Shown: positions 33,935 through 42,169 of the stretch, in pieces | Layout: each line of letters starts with the position of its first letter | Numbering within the stretch: position 1 is the first letter of the stretch | Assembly: GCF_001187725.1 (NCBI RefSeq) | Contig: NZ_LGIQ01000011.1 | Location: forward strand, 842,017-906,016 | DNA: 64,000 nucleotides | Direction of reading: 5' to 3' | DNA from: Brevibacillus reuszeri | Lineage (GTDB): Bacteria; Bacillota; Bacilli; Brevibacillales; Brevibacillaceae | Program-made: the position numbers and the translations under genes | The notes under the pieces: generated by a model | Databases searched by the model: none | What the model was told of the DNA's origin: nothing | Seen by the model: the letters and a program-made list of their open reading frames with translations, nothing else

Positions 33935-34594
33935 TCACGGCATGAGTAGCCAGCTCTTGCCGCCGCTCGCCCATTTTTGCAAATCGTTCATAAAAAGACT
34001 CGCATGATATCCATCACAAACAGCATGATGAACCTGCAAAGAAACGGGCAACAGTGTCTTGCCCTCTTGCTCGAAGTATTTTCCGCTTGTAATGATCGGC
34101 AGCAAATATTGCCCATCACCAAAAATGTTCAGATTAAATCCAGTGAAGCTGACCCACGGGATGCATGAGACAGGAAAAGTATACGGCGGCTCCATTGCTT
34201 TTGCCACGATACCTTTATTATCGCCGTACATTTTCATATCGGCGGTATAGTTTTCATAAAACAGGTAGAAATCATCTATGAAATCTGTCCATATGGAAGA
34301 AAATGTTTGATCATCCTGGTGAAAGAAAGTATAGCTCGGGATCATTTTCTCCCAATATCCCAAATGCCCTTCTGCATCGTACGTCGTCCTGAATTCACGG
34401 TGTGCATTGACCGCTTGTGTCACCATATAAAGAAAGGCTGGATACAGCTTGACTTTCTTTTCTCGGAGAAGCGGAAGCAGTTCCGTCAGATCGATGTTTG
34501 CCGTCATACTGAAGGTACATCTCACCTGGTTCAAATAATGATCGAAGTAAGGCTTTCTGTTCCAGCTGTCCAGATCGATTCGATGAAATTTCAC
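33935..34594 (-). CDS. cat: Type A chloramphenicol O-acetyltransferase
   Basis: 219 residues, the usual length of CatA trimers that inactivate chloramphenicol with acetyl-CoA. The active site HHAVCDGYH is present with the catalytic His190 and structural D194; S149 in WVSFTGFNL matches the conserved oxyanion Ser. Start is GTG at 34594 with a perfect AGGAGG 10 bp upstream. That ribosome site lies in a stem-loop behind a nine-codon leader, so the gene is expected to be inducible at translation. Codon use and flanks look chromosomal and no mobile element is adjacent, which suggests intrinsic rather than recently acquired resistance. Confidence 0.88.
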   Translation of the reverse strand: MKFHRIDLDSWNRKPYFDHYLNQVRCTFSMTANIDLTELLPLLREKKVKLYPAFLYMVTQAVNAHREFRTTYDAEGHLGYWEKMIPSYTFFHQDDQTFSSIWTDFIDDFYLFYENYTADMKMYGDNKGIVAKAMEPPYTFPVSCIPWVSFTGFNLNIFGDGQYLLPIITSGKYFEQEGKTLLPVSLQVHHAVCDGYHASLFMNDLQKWASGGKSWLLMP

Positions 34595-34602
34595 TTTGTT
34601 TC

Positions 34603-34642
34603 AACCTCCTAAAATGATCACATCTTTTGATTTTAGGAGGTT
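34603..34642 (-). promoter_or_regulatory. cat translation attenuator stem-loop
   Basis: AACCTCCTAAAAT (34603-34615) and ATTTTAGGAGGTT (34630-34642) are a perfect 13-bp inverted repeat with a 14-base loop. On the - strand the 3' arm contains the AGGAGG of cat, so the site is masked when the hairpin forms. The 5' arm contains the last codons of the leader peptide. Confidence 0.85.
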
Positions 34643-34662
34643 ACTTTGCGTGCAATTTTCAT
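34633..34662 (-). CDS. cat leader peptide (MKIARKVTS)
   Basis: Nine-codon ORF, ATG at 34662 with AAAGGAA upstream, TAA at 34633-34635 within the 5' arm of the attenuator. Same size and placement as the leaders of cat-86 and the pC194 cat gene, where a drug-stalled ribosome opens the stem and exposes the cat ribosome site. The peptide sequence differs from the cat-86 leader. Confidence 0.8.
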   Translation of the reverse strand: MKIARKVTS

Positions 34663-34756
34663 GGCACTCATTCCTTTTCAGATTGTGAACTGCCGTATTT
34701 CATTTTCCATTTTACCATATCTGTACCCTCGACTCTGCCGCGATTATACCAATGAT

Positions 34757-34798
34757 AGAAAAGGCACCGCCCTCATCGTAATGGGCAATGCCTTTCTT
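34757..34798 (-). terminator. Terminator of the opuA operon
   Basis: Read leftward, AAAGGCA-ttg-CCC pairs with GGG-cgg-TGCCTTT and is followed by TCT-rich sequence. It lies 12 bp after the opuAC stop. Confidence 0.7.
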
Positions 34799-34809
34799 TA
34801 CTGTTTGTT

Positions 34810-35736
34810 TTACTTCTTCAAGTCCTCGATCGAGTTGATATCCATATAGCTTGGAACTGCCAATCCGAGCTTGGTTCCAGTCAGGTTTGGTCCCAAATCC
34901 TCTACATCCTTGCCCAGCTTTTTAAAGTAGTCCTCGTGCGTGGTTGGCAGCCATGCCGCTACCATACCGTCCACGTCGCCACCCGCTACACCTACCCACA
35001 TCGGGCCGGCTTCGACCTGGCTCATCTCTACTTTATACTTTAGCTTTTGCTCCAGAACCGTCTTTACAACGTTCGTGCTGGCAATCTCGGAATCCCATGC
35101 CACATACGCGAGGGTCAGTTTTTTGCCCTCTGCCGGCTGGATGCCCTCTACCCATTTATTTACAGTAGCCTCATTGTTTTTTACCCACTCGGCAGCCGCA
35201 TCCTCCGGTTTTTTACCTTCTTGAATGGCGAGCATCACTTTTTCCATATCCTCTGGTGTCCAGGAGAAGTTGTCGAGGAATGCATACGCGCTCGGCTGAT
35301 CTTCCTTCAAGCCTTTGCGAACGATGGTATGAATTTGTTCATCTTTCCCAAACACACCTTTTGGGTCCTCCAAATATTTCATCTCAAACTTGGAGAACAT
35401 CCAGTGCGGAGTCCAGCCAGTAACGATGATCGGCTTTTTATCCTTGTAAGCTTGTGTCAGTGCTGCGGTCATCGCTGCGCTGGAGCCTTCTACCAGTTCC
35501 CAATCCTTGAGATCGTATTCTTTCATCGCTTTTTCTGTTGCTTTCATCAAACCGGCACCGGGATCAATCCCGATAATTTTGTGGTCGACCAGAGCCCCTA
35601 CACTATTGGGTGCAGCAGTACCCGTGTTGTCGCCTGCCGGCTTGTTTTCCTGCGGTGCTCCTCCGCTTGCGCAACCCGCCATTAGCATGGAAAGCCCAAG
35701 TGCAACTGCCATCCCTTTCAAGGTACCTTTTTTCAT
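34810..35736 (-). CDS. opuAC: Glycine betaine ABC transporter substrate-binding lipoprotein
   Basis: 308 residues with lipoprotein signal MKKGTLKGMAVALGLSMLMAGC (Cys22), then an OpuAC/ProX-like domain. Aromatic residues that could form the betaine cage appear in TGWTPHWMF, AYVAWDSE and GPMWVGV. Third gene of the opuA operon, 11 bp after the permease gene. Takes up glycine betaine or related quaternary amines for osmoprotection. Specificity within betaines, choline or proline betaine cannot be assigned by eye. Confidence 0.88.
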   Translation of the reverse strand: MKKGTLKGMAVALGLSMLMAGCASGGAPQENKPAGDNTGTAAPNSVGALVDHKIIGIDPGAGLMKATEKAMKEYDLKDWELVEGSSAAMTAALTQAYKDKKPIIVTGWTPHWMFSKFEMKYLEDPKGVFGKDEQIHTIVRKGLKEDQPSAYAFLDNFSWTPEDMEKVMLAIQEGKKPEDAAAEWVKNNEATVNKWVEGIQPAEGKKLTLAYVAWDSEIASTNVVKTVLEQKLKYKVEMSQVEAGPMWVGVAGGDVDGMVAAWLPTTHEDYFKKLGKDVEDLGPNLTGTKLGLAVPSYMDINSIEDLKK

Positions 35737-35747
35737 GAAAACCCCTC

Positions 35748-36587
35748 CTACGCTTTTTTTCTCTTTCCGACACTTTGCGTGATGCGATCAAGCAAAATTG
35801 CCATGATCACGATGGCAAGACCAGCCTCGAAGCCTTCCCCGATTTTAATCTGCGTCACGGCACGATAGACGTCCGCTCCCAATCCTTTCGCTCCGATCAT
35901 GGACGCGATGACGACCATGGACAACGCCAGCATAATGCTTTGGTTGATCCCTGCCATCATTGTCGTCTTGGCAATCGGCAGCTGTACTTTCATCAGCTTT
36001 TGCCAGTAGGTCGAACCGAAAGCATCGGATGCCTCGATCAAGTCTCCTGGCACCTGACGAATCCCCAGATTCGTCAATCGGATGGTCGGCGGCATCGCGA
36101 AGATCACGGAGGCAATCACGCCCGGAACTTTACCCAGCCCGAAGAAGAAGATTGCTGGAATCAGATAAACGAACGCCGGCATTGTCTGCATGAAGTCAAG
36201 CAGCGGCGTCACAACCTTTTGCACCGAGTCATTCTTGGCGCACCAGATCCCAACCGGAATGCCGATGATTACCGAGATCAGTCCTGCGGTCAGCACCAGC
36301 GCAAGTGTTTCCATTGAATGCTCCCAATAACCCAGATTCTGAATCAAAAGAAGTCCAATGAATGTAAAAAGAGCAATCGTCCACTTCCCAGCCCGATAGG
36401 CTAAAAAGGTAAACAAAATGATAATCAGCCAGAATGGAAGACCCGTCAAAACCCAGTTAAACAGATCGACCGTTCCGCCAATCGCTGTTGAAATCGCGTC
36501 AAACAAAAATCCCAAATTCGCATCGAGTCCATCTACGATGGTTTCTATCCACTCATCTAGCGGCAGCTTCGGAAATAGCCCACTCAT
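35748..36587 (-). CDS. opuAB: Glycine betaine ABC transporter permease
   Basis: 279 residues, five to seven helices. EAA-type loop at LIEASDAFGSTYWQKLMKVQLP is as in OpuAB/ProW. The ATG overlaps the stop of the ATPase gene by 4 bp. Forms the channel with the OpuAA ATPase. Confidence 0.9.
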   Translation of the reverse strand: MSGLFPKLPLDEWIETIVDGLDANLGFLFDAISTAIGGTVDLFNWVLTGLPFWLIIILFTFLAYRAGKWTIALFTFIGLLLIQNLGYWEHSMETLALVLTAGLISVIIGIPVGIWCAKNDSVQKVVTPLLDFMQTMPAFVYLIPAIFFFGLGKVPGVIASVIFAMPPTIRLTNLGIRQVPGDLIEASDAFGSTYWQKLMKVQLPIAKTTMMAGINQSIMLALSMVVIASMIGAKGLGADVYRAVTQIKIGEGFEAGLAIVIMAILLDRITQSVGKRKKA

Positions 36588-37810
36588 TCCTTATTCACCT
36601 GCCCTTCCCCATCCACTGGTGCTGGATTTTCATGATTTACTTTTCCTGCCAGACCACCGAGGACGGCACCTTTTACGATGACACCAAGCAAGCGGTTCTG
36701 TTCACCAACGACTGCGACAGGAATATCGGAAAACGCGACCAGATCGAACAATTCATTGAGCAACGTCTGCGGGCCAACGGTTGGCACTTCTGTTCGCAGT
36801 GCTTCCTCCAATGTTTTGCCTTCTTGCTTGGCTCCATTCACAGCATCTGCGGTCAGGACACCGAGCAAAGTCTTTTTCCGATCCACGACATACAGACTGG
36901 ACACGCCGCGATCTCTCATCAATTGCAAGGCGACACGAGGTCCTTTGTCTAACGTAATAGTTTCTGCACGCTTCATCACATTTTCGGCAGACAATACCTT
37001 GGATCGGTCTACGTCTTCTACGAATCGTTCCACGTACTCGTTTGCCGGATTGGTCATGATTTCTTCTGGAGACCCGATTTGCACAATCGCGCCATCCTTC
37101 ATTAAAGCAATCCGGTCCCCGATCTTCAGGGCTTCGTCCAGGTCATGCGTAATAAAAATGATCGTTTTTTGCATGGTGCTTTGCAGCTCCAACAGCTCAT
37201 CCTGCATATCCTTGCGAATCAATGGATCGAGCGCACTGAACGCTTCGTCCATGAGCAACACGTCAGGATCATTCGCTAGTGCGCGGGCCAATCCGACACG
37301 CTGCTGCATTCCTCCGCTCAGCTGATCCGGATAGCTGTTTTCCCAGCCGCCGAGACCTACCAGCGCAAGCGATTCTCGCGCTTTTGCCTCACGCTGTGCC
37401 TTAGGAATATTTTGCACCTCTAGTCCATACTCGGCATTCTCCAATACCGTCCTATGCGGAAACAAGGCGAACTTTTGAAACACCATGCTCAGCTTTTTCC
37501 GTCGAGCTTCTTGCAGCTGCTCGGAATTCATGCTGACGATATCCGTACCGTCAATCAGGATTTTGCCCTCTGTAGGCTCGATTAACCGATTCAACAAACG
37601 AACCAGCGTCGATTTCCCACTGCCTGAAAGCCCCATAATGACGAAAATTTCGCCTGCATGCACCTCAAAAGTCGCTTGGTTAACCCCTAACGTAAGACCC
37701 GTTTCCTTTAGGATCTCTTGCTTGGTCTTTCCCTCTTTTACTAGGGGCAGTACGCGCCCTGGCTGTCGTCCAAAGATTTTTGTCAAATTCTCTACTTTGA
37801 TTTTGGGCAT
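36584..37810 (-). CDS. opuAA: Glycine betaine ABC transporter ATP-binding protein with CBS domains
   Basis: 408 residues. Walker A GLSGSGKST, signature LSGGMQQR, Walker B VLLMDEAFSALD. The N-terminal extension (about 1-45) with FGRQPGRVLPLVKEGKTKQEILKETG is the OpuAA/ProV type. Two CBS motifs follow (from about 275), the osmosensing module that responds to ionic strength or c-di-AMP in relatives. ATG at 37810 with GGAGGTG 6 bp upstream; upstream in-frame codons lack a ribosome site. Confidence 0.9.
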   Translation of the reverse strand: MPKIKVENLTKIFGRQPGRVLPLVKEGKTKQEILKETGLTLGVNQATFEVHAGEIFVIMGLSGSGKSTLVRLLNRLIEPTEGKILIDGTDIVSMNSEQLQEARRKKLSMVFQKFALFPHRTVLENAEYGLEVQNIPKAQREAKARESLALVGLGGWENSYPDQLSGGMQQRVGLARALANDPDVLLMDEAFSALDPLIRKDMQDELLELQSTMQKTIIFITHDLDEALKIGDRIALMKDGAIVQIGSPEEIMTNPANEYVERFVEDVDRSKVLSAENVMKRAETITLDKGPRVALQLMRDRGVSSLYVVDRKKTLLGVLTADAVNGAKQEGKTLEEALRTEVPTVGPQTLLNELFDLVAFSDIPVAVVGEQNRLLGVIVKGAVLGGLAGKVNHENPAPVDGEGQVNKE

Positions 37811-37865
37811 ATGGTCACCTCCAACTTTTACGCCCGTATCCGGTCTTATCTGCTCCACCCTTACA

Positions 37866-37894
37866 ATTGTAGCGAAGCCCTTTTTTTCCCTCAA
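37866..37894 (-). promoter_or_regulatory. opuA promoter
   Basis: On the - strand TTGAGG (37894-37889), 17 bp, TACAAT (37871-37866), 56 bp before the opuAA start. Confidence 0.6.
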
Positions 37895-37985
37895 ACTGGG
37901 TGAGCCGTGATTATCGGGCATTTTCAGCGTTCAGAAAAAACTTTACGTACTTTTCTTTCTGTATTCGCAGTTTTACTCGTACATA

Positions 37986-38030
37986 CTGTACAATATCTCC
38001 ATTTACTTTTTGCTTTAGGGAACGTACAAT
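37986..38030. promoter_or_regulatory. Putative GbsR-type operator and regulator promoter
   Basis: TTTACT (38002-38007), 17 bp, TACAAT (38025-38030) forms a promoter for the rightward GbsR-type gene. The -10 is inside GAACGTACAAT (38020-38030), whose complement ATTGTACGTTC occurs identically at 11386-11396 by the first GbsR paralogue. A second TGTACAA lies at 37988-37994, about 34 bp away. Confidence 0.45.
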
Positions 38031-38071
38031 TCTACTTACGGTAATATGACTAGAGGAGCTGCTCTTTTCAA

Positions 38072-38620
38072 ATGGATACGAACCAGGAAAAAATCCTAGA
38101 AAAAGCTCAAGCACGCGTGATCGAGACCCTTGCCCGCAACATGGATTTGTACGGCATCACGATGTCTACAGGGCTTTTGTACGGTACGCTTTTGTTTCAG
38201 GACAAGTCAATGACGCTCGATGAAATGGGAGAAGCGCTGGGGATGAGCAAGACCAGCATGAGTACCGGTGTTCGCACGTTAATGGACTTAAATATGGTAG
38301 AAAAAATATGGAAAAAAGGGACACGAAAGGATCACTATGAAGTGAATCTGGATTGGTACCAGAACTTCATTGATCTGTTTTCTGTGAAATGGAGACACGC
38401 TTGTGAGCAAAATGTACAAGGCTTGAAAAAGTCGCTCCAGGAGCTTCGCGCCCTCAAGGAAATGGAAGACCTCACGGACGAAAACAAAGATCGTGTGAAC
38501 CTGAGCATCCAGCGCATCGAAAATGGCTTGGAATATTATCTGTGGTTGTCTCGGTTGATCGACTCCTTTGAATCACATGATATCTTTCAGTTTGTACCGA
38601 AAAAGGAAAACGAATCATAA
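38072..38620 (+). CDS. GbsR-family regulator divergent from opuA
   Basis: 182 residues, MarR-like winged helix: NMDLYGITMSTGLLYGTLLF, then KSMTLDEMGEALGMSKTSMS as the recognition part. Similar in size and pattern to the paralogue at 11492. Divergent placement next to opuA matches GbsR/OpcR/OpuAR-type repressors that limit osmoprotectant uptake genes. Start at 38072 has only GGAGCTGCTCTTTTCA-type spacing, so the ribosome site is modest. Confidence 0.85.
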   Translation: MDTNQEKILEKAQARVIETLARNMDLYGITMSTGLLYGTLLFQDKSMTLDEMGEALGMSKTSMSTGVRTLMDLNMVEKIWKKGTRKDHYEVNLDWYQNFIDLFSVKWRHACEQNVQGLKKSLQELRALKEMEDLTDENKDRVNLSIQRIENGLEYYLWLSRLIDSFESHDIFQFVPKKENES

Positions 38621-38635
38621 GACATGGGGAAAGAA

Positions 38636-38684
38636 AAAAGACTCACCTCTTTACTGGCGGATCAGTAGAGAGTGAGTCTTTTTT
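38636..38684 (+). terminator. Terminator of the GbsR-type gene
   Basis: AAGACTCAC...CTC...ACTG pairs with CAGT...GAG...GTGAGTCTT, followed by a run of eight T. Confidence 0.85.
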
Positions 38685-38795
38685 TTGCAGGAAAATCGTA
38701 TAAATTTACCAATCGGCCATGGTACAATTCACATAGAGAAACCGGGGTTTTTCGCAGTATTTCCTGGTTCGCTGAGATGAAAGGGGCTGGCGATT

Positions 38796-38873
38796 ATGAA
38801 CAAACATACAAATCGGATTACTCATACATGCAATCGTACACGACACAACAATAAGGGGGCATCTAGCCTATAG
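38796..38873 (+). CDS. Possible 25-residue leader ORF
   Basis: ATG at 38796 with AAAGGGG 9 bp upstream encodes a basic His/Asn/Arg/Thr-rich peptide (MNKHTNRITHTCNRTRHNNK, then GASSL). Its stop lies inside the loop of the hairpin GGGGCA/TGCCCC (38856-38861 with 38874-38879), 25 bp before the isochorismatase-family gene. It may be a leader peptide or chance. Confidence 0.3.
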   Translation: MNKHTNRITHTCNRTRHNNKGASSL

Positions 38874-38897
38874 TGCCCCGCTTCCAAGGAGGAGCTT

Positions 38898-39458
38898 ATG
38901 ATTCGAACAACTGCCCTACTGGTGATTGATGCACAGGTCGGAATTGTTGAAGGGCCAGGGATCGGTCCGGTCTACGAGCATGCGCAATTTGTTCAGACGA
39001 TGAAGAGCTTGATTGAAAAGGCACGCAGCCAATCCGTCCCTGTATTCTACGTGCAGGATGTAGATGTTGCCGAGCACGGAGCGGAAGCTTATGCGATTCA
39101 TCCTGCGATTGCTCCGCTTCCTGGAGAACCGGTTATTCAAAAGAAAGCAACCGATTCGTTTTATGGAACAGACCTACATGAGCAGCTACAGTCTCACGGC
39201 ATCAATCATCTGGTTATCATGGGCTGCAAAACAGAATACTGCGTTGACAGTGCCTGCCGAAAAGCGACTACGCTGGGTTACGATGTTACGCTCGTAAAGG
39301 ATGCCCACTCCACCACTGATAATGAAGTATTGCAGGCAGAGCAAATCATCGCTCATCACAATACGGTCTTGCATGGACTGGGGAATTTGGAGCCGTTTGT
39401 TATCGTGCGGGGATCTGATGAAGACGTACTCGTGCCTAGCCATGATTCGTATCGGTAA
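38898..39458 (+). CDS. Isochorismatase-family cysteine hydrolase
   Basis: 186 residues. The triad of the family is present: D11 in LLVIDAQVG, K82/K83 in IQKKATDSF, C115 in KTEYCVDSAC. The SFYGTDLHEQL loop and Cys resemble nicotinamidase-like and YecD-type hydrolases of small amides. ATG at 38898 with perfect AAGGAGGAG. Substrate unknown; preceded by a hairpin and possible leader ORF. Confidence 0.85.
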   Translation: MIRTTALLVIDAQVGIVEGPGIGPVYEHAQFVQTMKSLIEKARSQSVPVFYVQDVDVAEHGAEAYAIHPAIAPLPGEPVIQKKATDSFYGTDLHEQLQSHGINHLVIMGCKTEYCVDSACRKATTLGYDVTLVKDAHSTTDNEVLQAEQIIAHHNTVLHGLGNLEPFVIVRGSDEDVLVPSHDSYR

Positions 39459-39485
39459 TTCGTATCGTTATCACACCACATAAGC

Positions 39486-39524
39486 AAAAACGGGCAAGCT
39501 GTCATCGCAGCTGCCCGTTTTTTC
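39486..39524. terminator. Bidirectional terminator
   Basis: AAAACGGGCAAGCTG pairs with CAGCTGCCCGTTTTTT. It is shared by the isochorismatase gene and the leftward ywbE. Confidence 0.88.
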
Positions 39525-39726
39525 ATTCTCCTCTTTTCACGATCTCCTGGACTCTTCCTACCTGACCATCTGTCAGAAGTACCTTGATCCCGTGCGGGTG
39601 TGTGCTCGATTTGGTCAATATATCCTTCACGATCCCCCGCGTTCTTTTGTCCGTCCGTTGATCCTGCTTCAAAACGATATCCACTTCAAGCCCAGCTACA
39701 ATGTCTTTTCGGTTTTTGCCATTCAT
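39523..39726 (-). CDS. ywbE: YwbE family protein (DUF2196)
   Basis: 67 residues, basic, with GLEVDIVLKQDQRTDKRTRG and HPHGIKVLLTDGQVGRVQ characteristic of YwbE, a small KOW/SH3-like protein of unknown role. ATG behind AGAGGAG. Single gene. Confidence 0.85.
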   Translation of the reverse strand: MNGKNRKDIVAGLEVDIVLKQDQRTDKRTRGIVKDILTKSSTHPHGIKVLLTDGQVGRVQEIVKRGE

Positions 39727-39825
39727 GCTACTCCTCTTTTCTTCTATAATATTGATCCCTTTTCATTCTTTCTGTCCTCCTATGATATAATCGACGGAGA
39801 AATCCATCAAATGACGGAGGAATCC

Positions 39826-40302
39826 ATGCTTACTTTTGAAGAAAAACTGGCGATTATTGAATCATTCCCACAGCTGACTCGCAACAACGTCTCTCTCAAA
39901 CGCGTCAACTTCCATTATGAAGAGAGTCTTCATGATAAAAAAACAGTCGTTTATCATCTACATCCAAACGGGAACGGCTTTATCTTTGGTGCCTTTTTGA
40001 AGGGCTACCCAAAGGATGACAAGGGCTATGTAAACATCCGCGATTTCTCAGCGGATCAACTACACAAAATTATCGAGGACTCGATTCAATCGCTTTCTGT
40101 AAAGCGTGAGGTCGCTCCACAAAACACTGCACAGCCTGATCAGGTAGAAGAAACCTGGGTTGATAAAAAAGGAAACACACTCGTCCTCCAACAAGAAGAT
40201 GCGCTGTTTAATGTCTACCATGGCATGAATCTGGAGGCTTCCTTTGAATCGTACGTCGAGGCCGAGCAGTATCTTCTGGAAGAAGAATTTACCCGTCAGT
40301 AA
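39826..40302 (+). CDS. Hypothetical protein, 158 aa
   Basis: Soluble acidic protein. The N-terminal half has TFEEKLAIIESFPQL and YHLHPNGNGFIFGAFLKG; the C-terminal half ETWVDKKGNTLVLQQEDALF looks like a second small beta domain. ATG at 39826 with GGAGG 6 bp upstream; an upstream in-frame ATG at 39811 is preceded by a near-copy GGAGAAATCC, a tandem start-region duplication. The frame is open to 39592, overlapping the ywbE region, but that part is unlikely to be coding. A TATAAT lies at 39785. Family not recognised. Confidence 0.65.
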   Translation: MLTFEEKLAIIESFPQLTRNNVSLKRVNFHYEESLHDKKTVVYHLHPNGNGFIFGAFLKGYPKDDKGYVNIRDFSADQLHKIIEDSIQSLSVKREVAPQNTAQPDQVEETWVDKKGNTLVLQQEDALFNVYHGMNLEASFESYVEAEQYLLEEEFTRQ

Positions 40303-40448
40303 CAAGTTTCAACGATTTGATGAAGTGCTGCCTACTTTCCTGCCAACCGCCCTTACCGCGATCAGATCATCCATTGGAGAAACCCTCCTGATATGGTACA
40401 CTTCCTCCTAGTTGCACGTACATGATATATGATTGACCTTTGAACAAT

Positions 40449-40482
40449 GTGGCCAAGCAGTCGATGGACTGCTTGCCGCCAC
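40449..40482 (+). repeat. Inverted repeat upstream of the GGDEF gene
   Basis: AAGCAGTC-gatg-GACTGCTT is a perfect 8-bp hairpin flanked by GGC/GCC, about 30 bp upstream of the Hpt-REC-GGDEF-REC start. It is followed by a short ACTTTTG, so it could be a weak attenuator; it matches no riboswitch I know. Confidence 0.4.
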
Positions 40483-40509
40483 TTTTGAAAACAGGGGGAA
40501 CGCACAAAC

Positions 40510-42132
40510 ATGAGGAAGTATAGAGAGACGCTTCTCTTTCATATTCACAAACAATTGGAGACGTGGTTCAGTCAGGAGGAGCCTATCTCCCACGATGATC
40601 TGTATCGCTTTCTCCACTCCTTAAAAGGAACATCAGGCACAATTGGTCTGTCTGATTTATCCGATCTCTCAGAAGCCTTGTTGAATCATATGGATCAAAT
40701 ACCCGCAAAAGAGTGGACATCGCCTGAGTGGCGCTCGTTTTTACTTGAATTGATTACTCTTTGCTATGAGCATCATCCTGAACAAGAAGTGCTGTTAGAA
40801 GATCCTACCCTCAAACGGGAAAAGAACTACGAAACCCAACCGCTTATCCTCATTTTAGACGATGATGTAACGCTTTTAATGTATTTGAAAGAAAATTTAG
40901 AGAAGCTTAATTGGTCTGTGATTGCGACTGTGCATCCACACAAGGCTCTCGACTATTTTCATGACATGAAACCAGACTGCTTGATCCTGGACTTGAACAT
41001 CCCGGAAACAGGTGGTTTTCAAGTCATGCAAACGCTTAGCGAAAAAATCAAAAAACAATATATACCAACTACAGTCATCAGCATCGATTGTGACCGACAA
41101 ACGCGATTCCGTGCCTATCGCTTGGGTGCCGACGATGTCATGTGCAAGCCACTCGACATTGAAGAGCTGGTTGTTCGGTTGGAACGTCAGCTGGGGCGCA
41201 AGCGTTGGATGGACCGCATTTTGTTTATCGATGAATTGACGGGTGCCTATAATCGCAATTCCTTGGCCGATACATACAAACGGCTTCTTTCTGATGCAGT
41301 GCGTACTTCCACCCCACTGTCCTTAGGCTTTCTGGACATTGATCATTTTAAAGGCGTAAATGATACGCACGGTCATTTAATCGGGGATAAGGTTCTGAGT
41401 CAGTTCGCCGTCTTTATTCAAGCGCGTGCAGAAAAGCATGATATTTTATTCCGTTACGGTGGAGAAGAGTTTCTGCTACTGATGCCACAAACGACTGTAC
41501 AAGAAGCGAAGCAGCGGCTGGATCAGCTTTTGGACGCCTTTTGCGGGGAGGTTTTTGATTCTCCCGAAGGTGCTTTTTCCTTGAGCTTTTCAGCAGGCGT
41601 CGTGCAAATACAAGACGCGGAAAAGCCGCTTCCTTTCTGGGTAGAGGCAGCAGATACAGCTCTGTATTCAGCTAAAAACCTCGGCCGCCGCAGAGTGGAA
41701 GTAGCGGCTTCAACTGATGCAGCAAAAGCACCGAATGTAAAGCTGAAGGTCGCCATCATCGATGACGATTCCATGATTCGCACGATGCTGGCCGATTCGG
41801 TCAAAACCAGCTTTGATGAATGGATGTACGCCGATATTCAGCAGTTTCAGGATGGCGAAGCTTTTTTCAGCATCGATTGGCATTTGGGGCCGGAATCGTA
41901 TCTCGTCATTCTCGACGGCATTATGCCAAAGATGGACGGTCTGGAAGTGTTGCAAAGAATCAGGAATTTGCCAAATGCGAAGCGTTATACGGTCATCATG
42001 CTGACTGGACGTACAGAGGAACAGGACATTGTCCGTGCCCTGCAGCTTGGCGCTGATGATTATATGACCAAGCCTTTTAGTATGCGAGAGCTGGAAGCGA
42101 GAATCAAGCGCTTGGTAAAACGAGTCGTATAA
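40510..42132 (+). CDS. Hpt-REC-GGDEF-REC diguanylate cyclase
   Basis: 540 residues, no membrane segment. Domains: Hpt (1-90, H36 in FLHSLKGTSGTIGL), REC1 (112-228, D117/D118, phospho-acceptor D161, K213), GGDEF (238-400) with active GGEEF at 317-321 and DIDHFKGVNDTHGH, and REC2 (412-538, D418-D420, D469). The inhibitory I-site, RxxD five residues before GGEEF, is EKHD (308-311), so c-di-GMP feedback is probably lost. ATG behind GGGGG. First gene of an operon with a CheY-like protein and a hybrid kinase that can phosphorylate it. Confidence 0.9.
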   Translation: MRKYRETLLFHIHKQLETWFSQEEPISHDDLYRFLHSLKGTSGTIGLSDLSDLSEALLNHMDQIPAKEWTSPEWRSFLLELITLCYEHHPEQEVLLEDPTLKREKNYETQPLILILDDDVTLLMYLKENLEKLNWSVIATVHPHKALDYFHDMKPDCLILDLNIPETGGFQVMQTLSEKIKKQYIPTTVISIDCDRQTRFRAYRLGADDVMCKPLDIEELVVRLERQLGRKRWMDRILFIDELTGAYNRNSLADTYKRLLSDAVRTSTPLSLGFLDIDHFKGVNDTHGHLIGDKVLSQFAVFIQARAEKHDILFRYGGEEFLLLMPQTTVQEAKQRLDQLLDAFCGEVFDSPEGAFSLSFSAGVVQIQDAEKPLPFWVEAADTALYSAKNLGRRRVEVAASTDAAKAPNVKLKVAIIDDDSMIRTMLADSVKTSFDEWMYADIQQFQDGEAFFSIDWHLGPESYLVILDGIMPKMDGLEVLQRIRNLPNAKRYTVIMLTGRTEEQDIVRALQLGADDYMTKPFSMRELEARIKRLVKRVV

Positions 42133-42169
42133 CGGAGCGGTGTAAACGAAATTTGGAGGAAAAGTAAGA

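Noticed and set aside
33935..34662. cat gene as part of a mobile resistance element
   Set aside because: No transposase, inverted repeats or plasmid genes flank it; terminator and neighbours look chromosomal.
36678..37325. 215-codon + strand ORF
   Set aside because: Antisense shadow of opuAA; Ser/Arg-rich low-complexity product without ribosome site.
40449..40482. c-di-GMP riboswitch ahead of the GGDEF gene
   Set aside because: Only a simple 8-bp hairpin is present; GEMM-type conserved bases and two-helix layout are missing.
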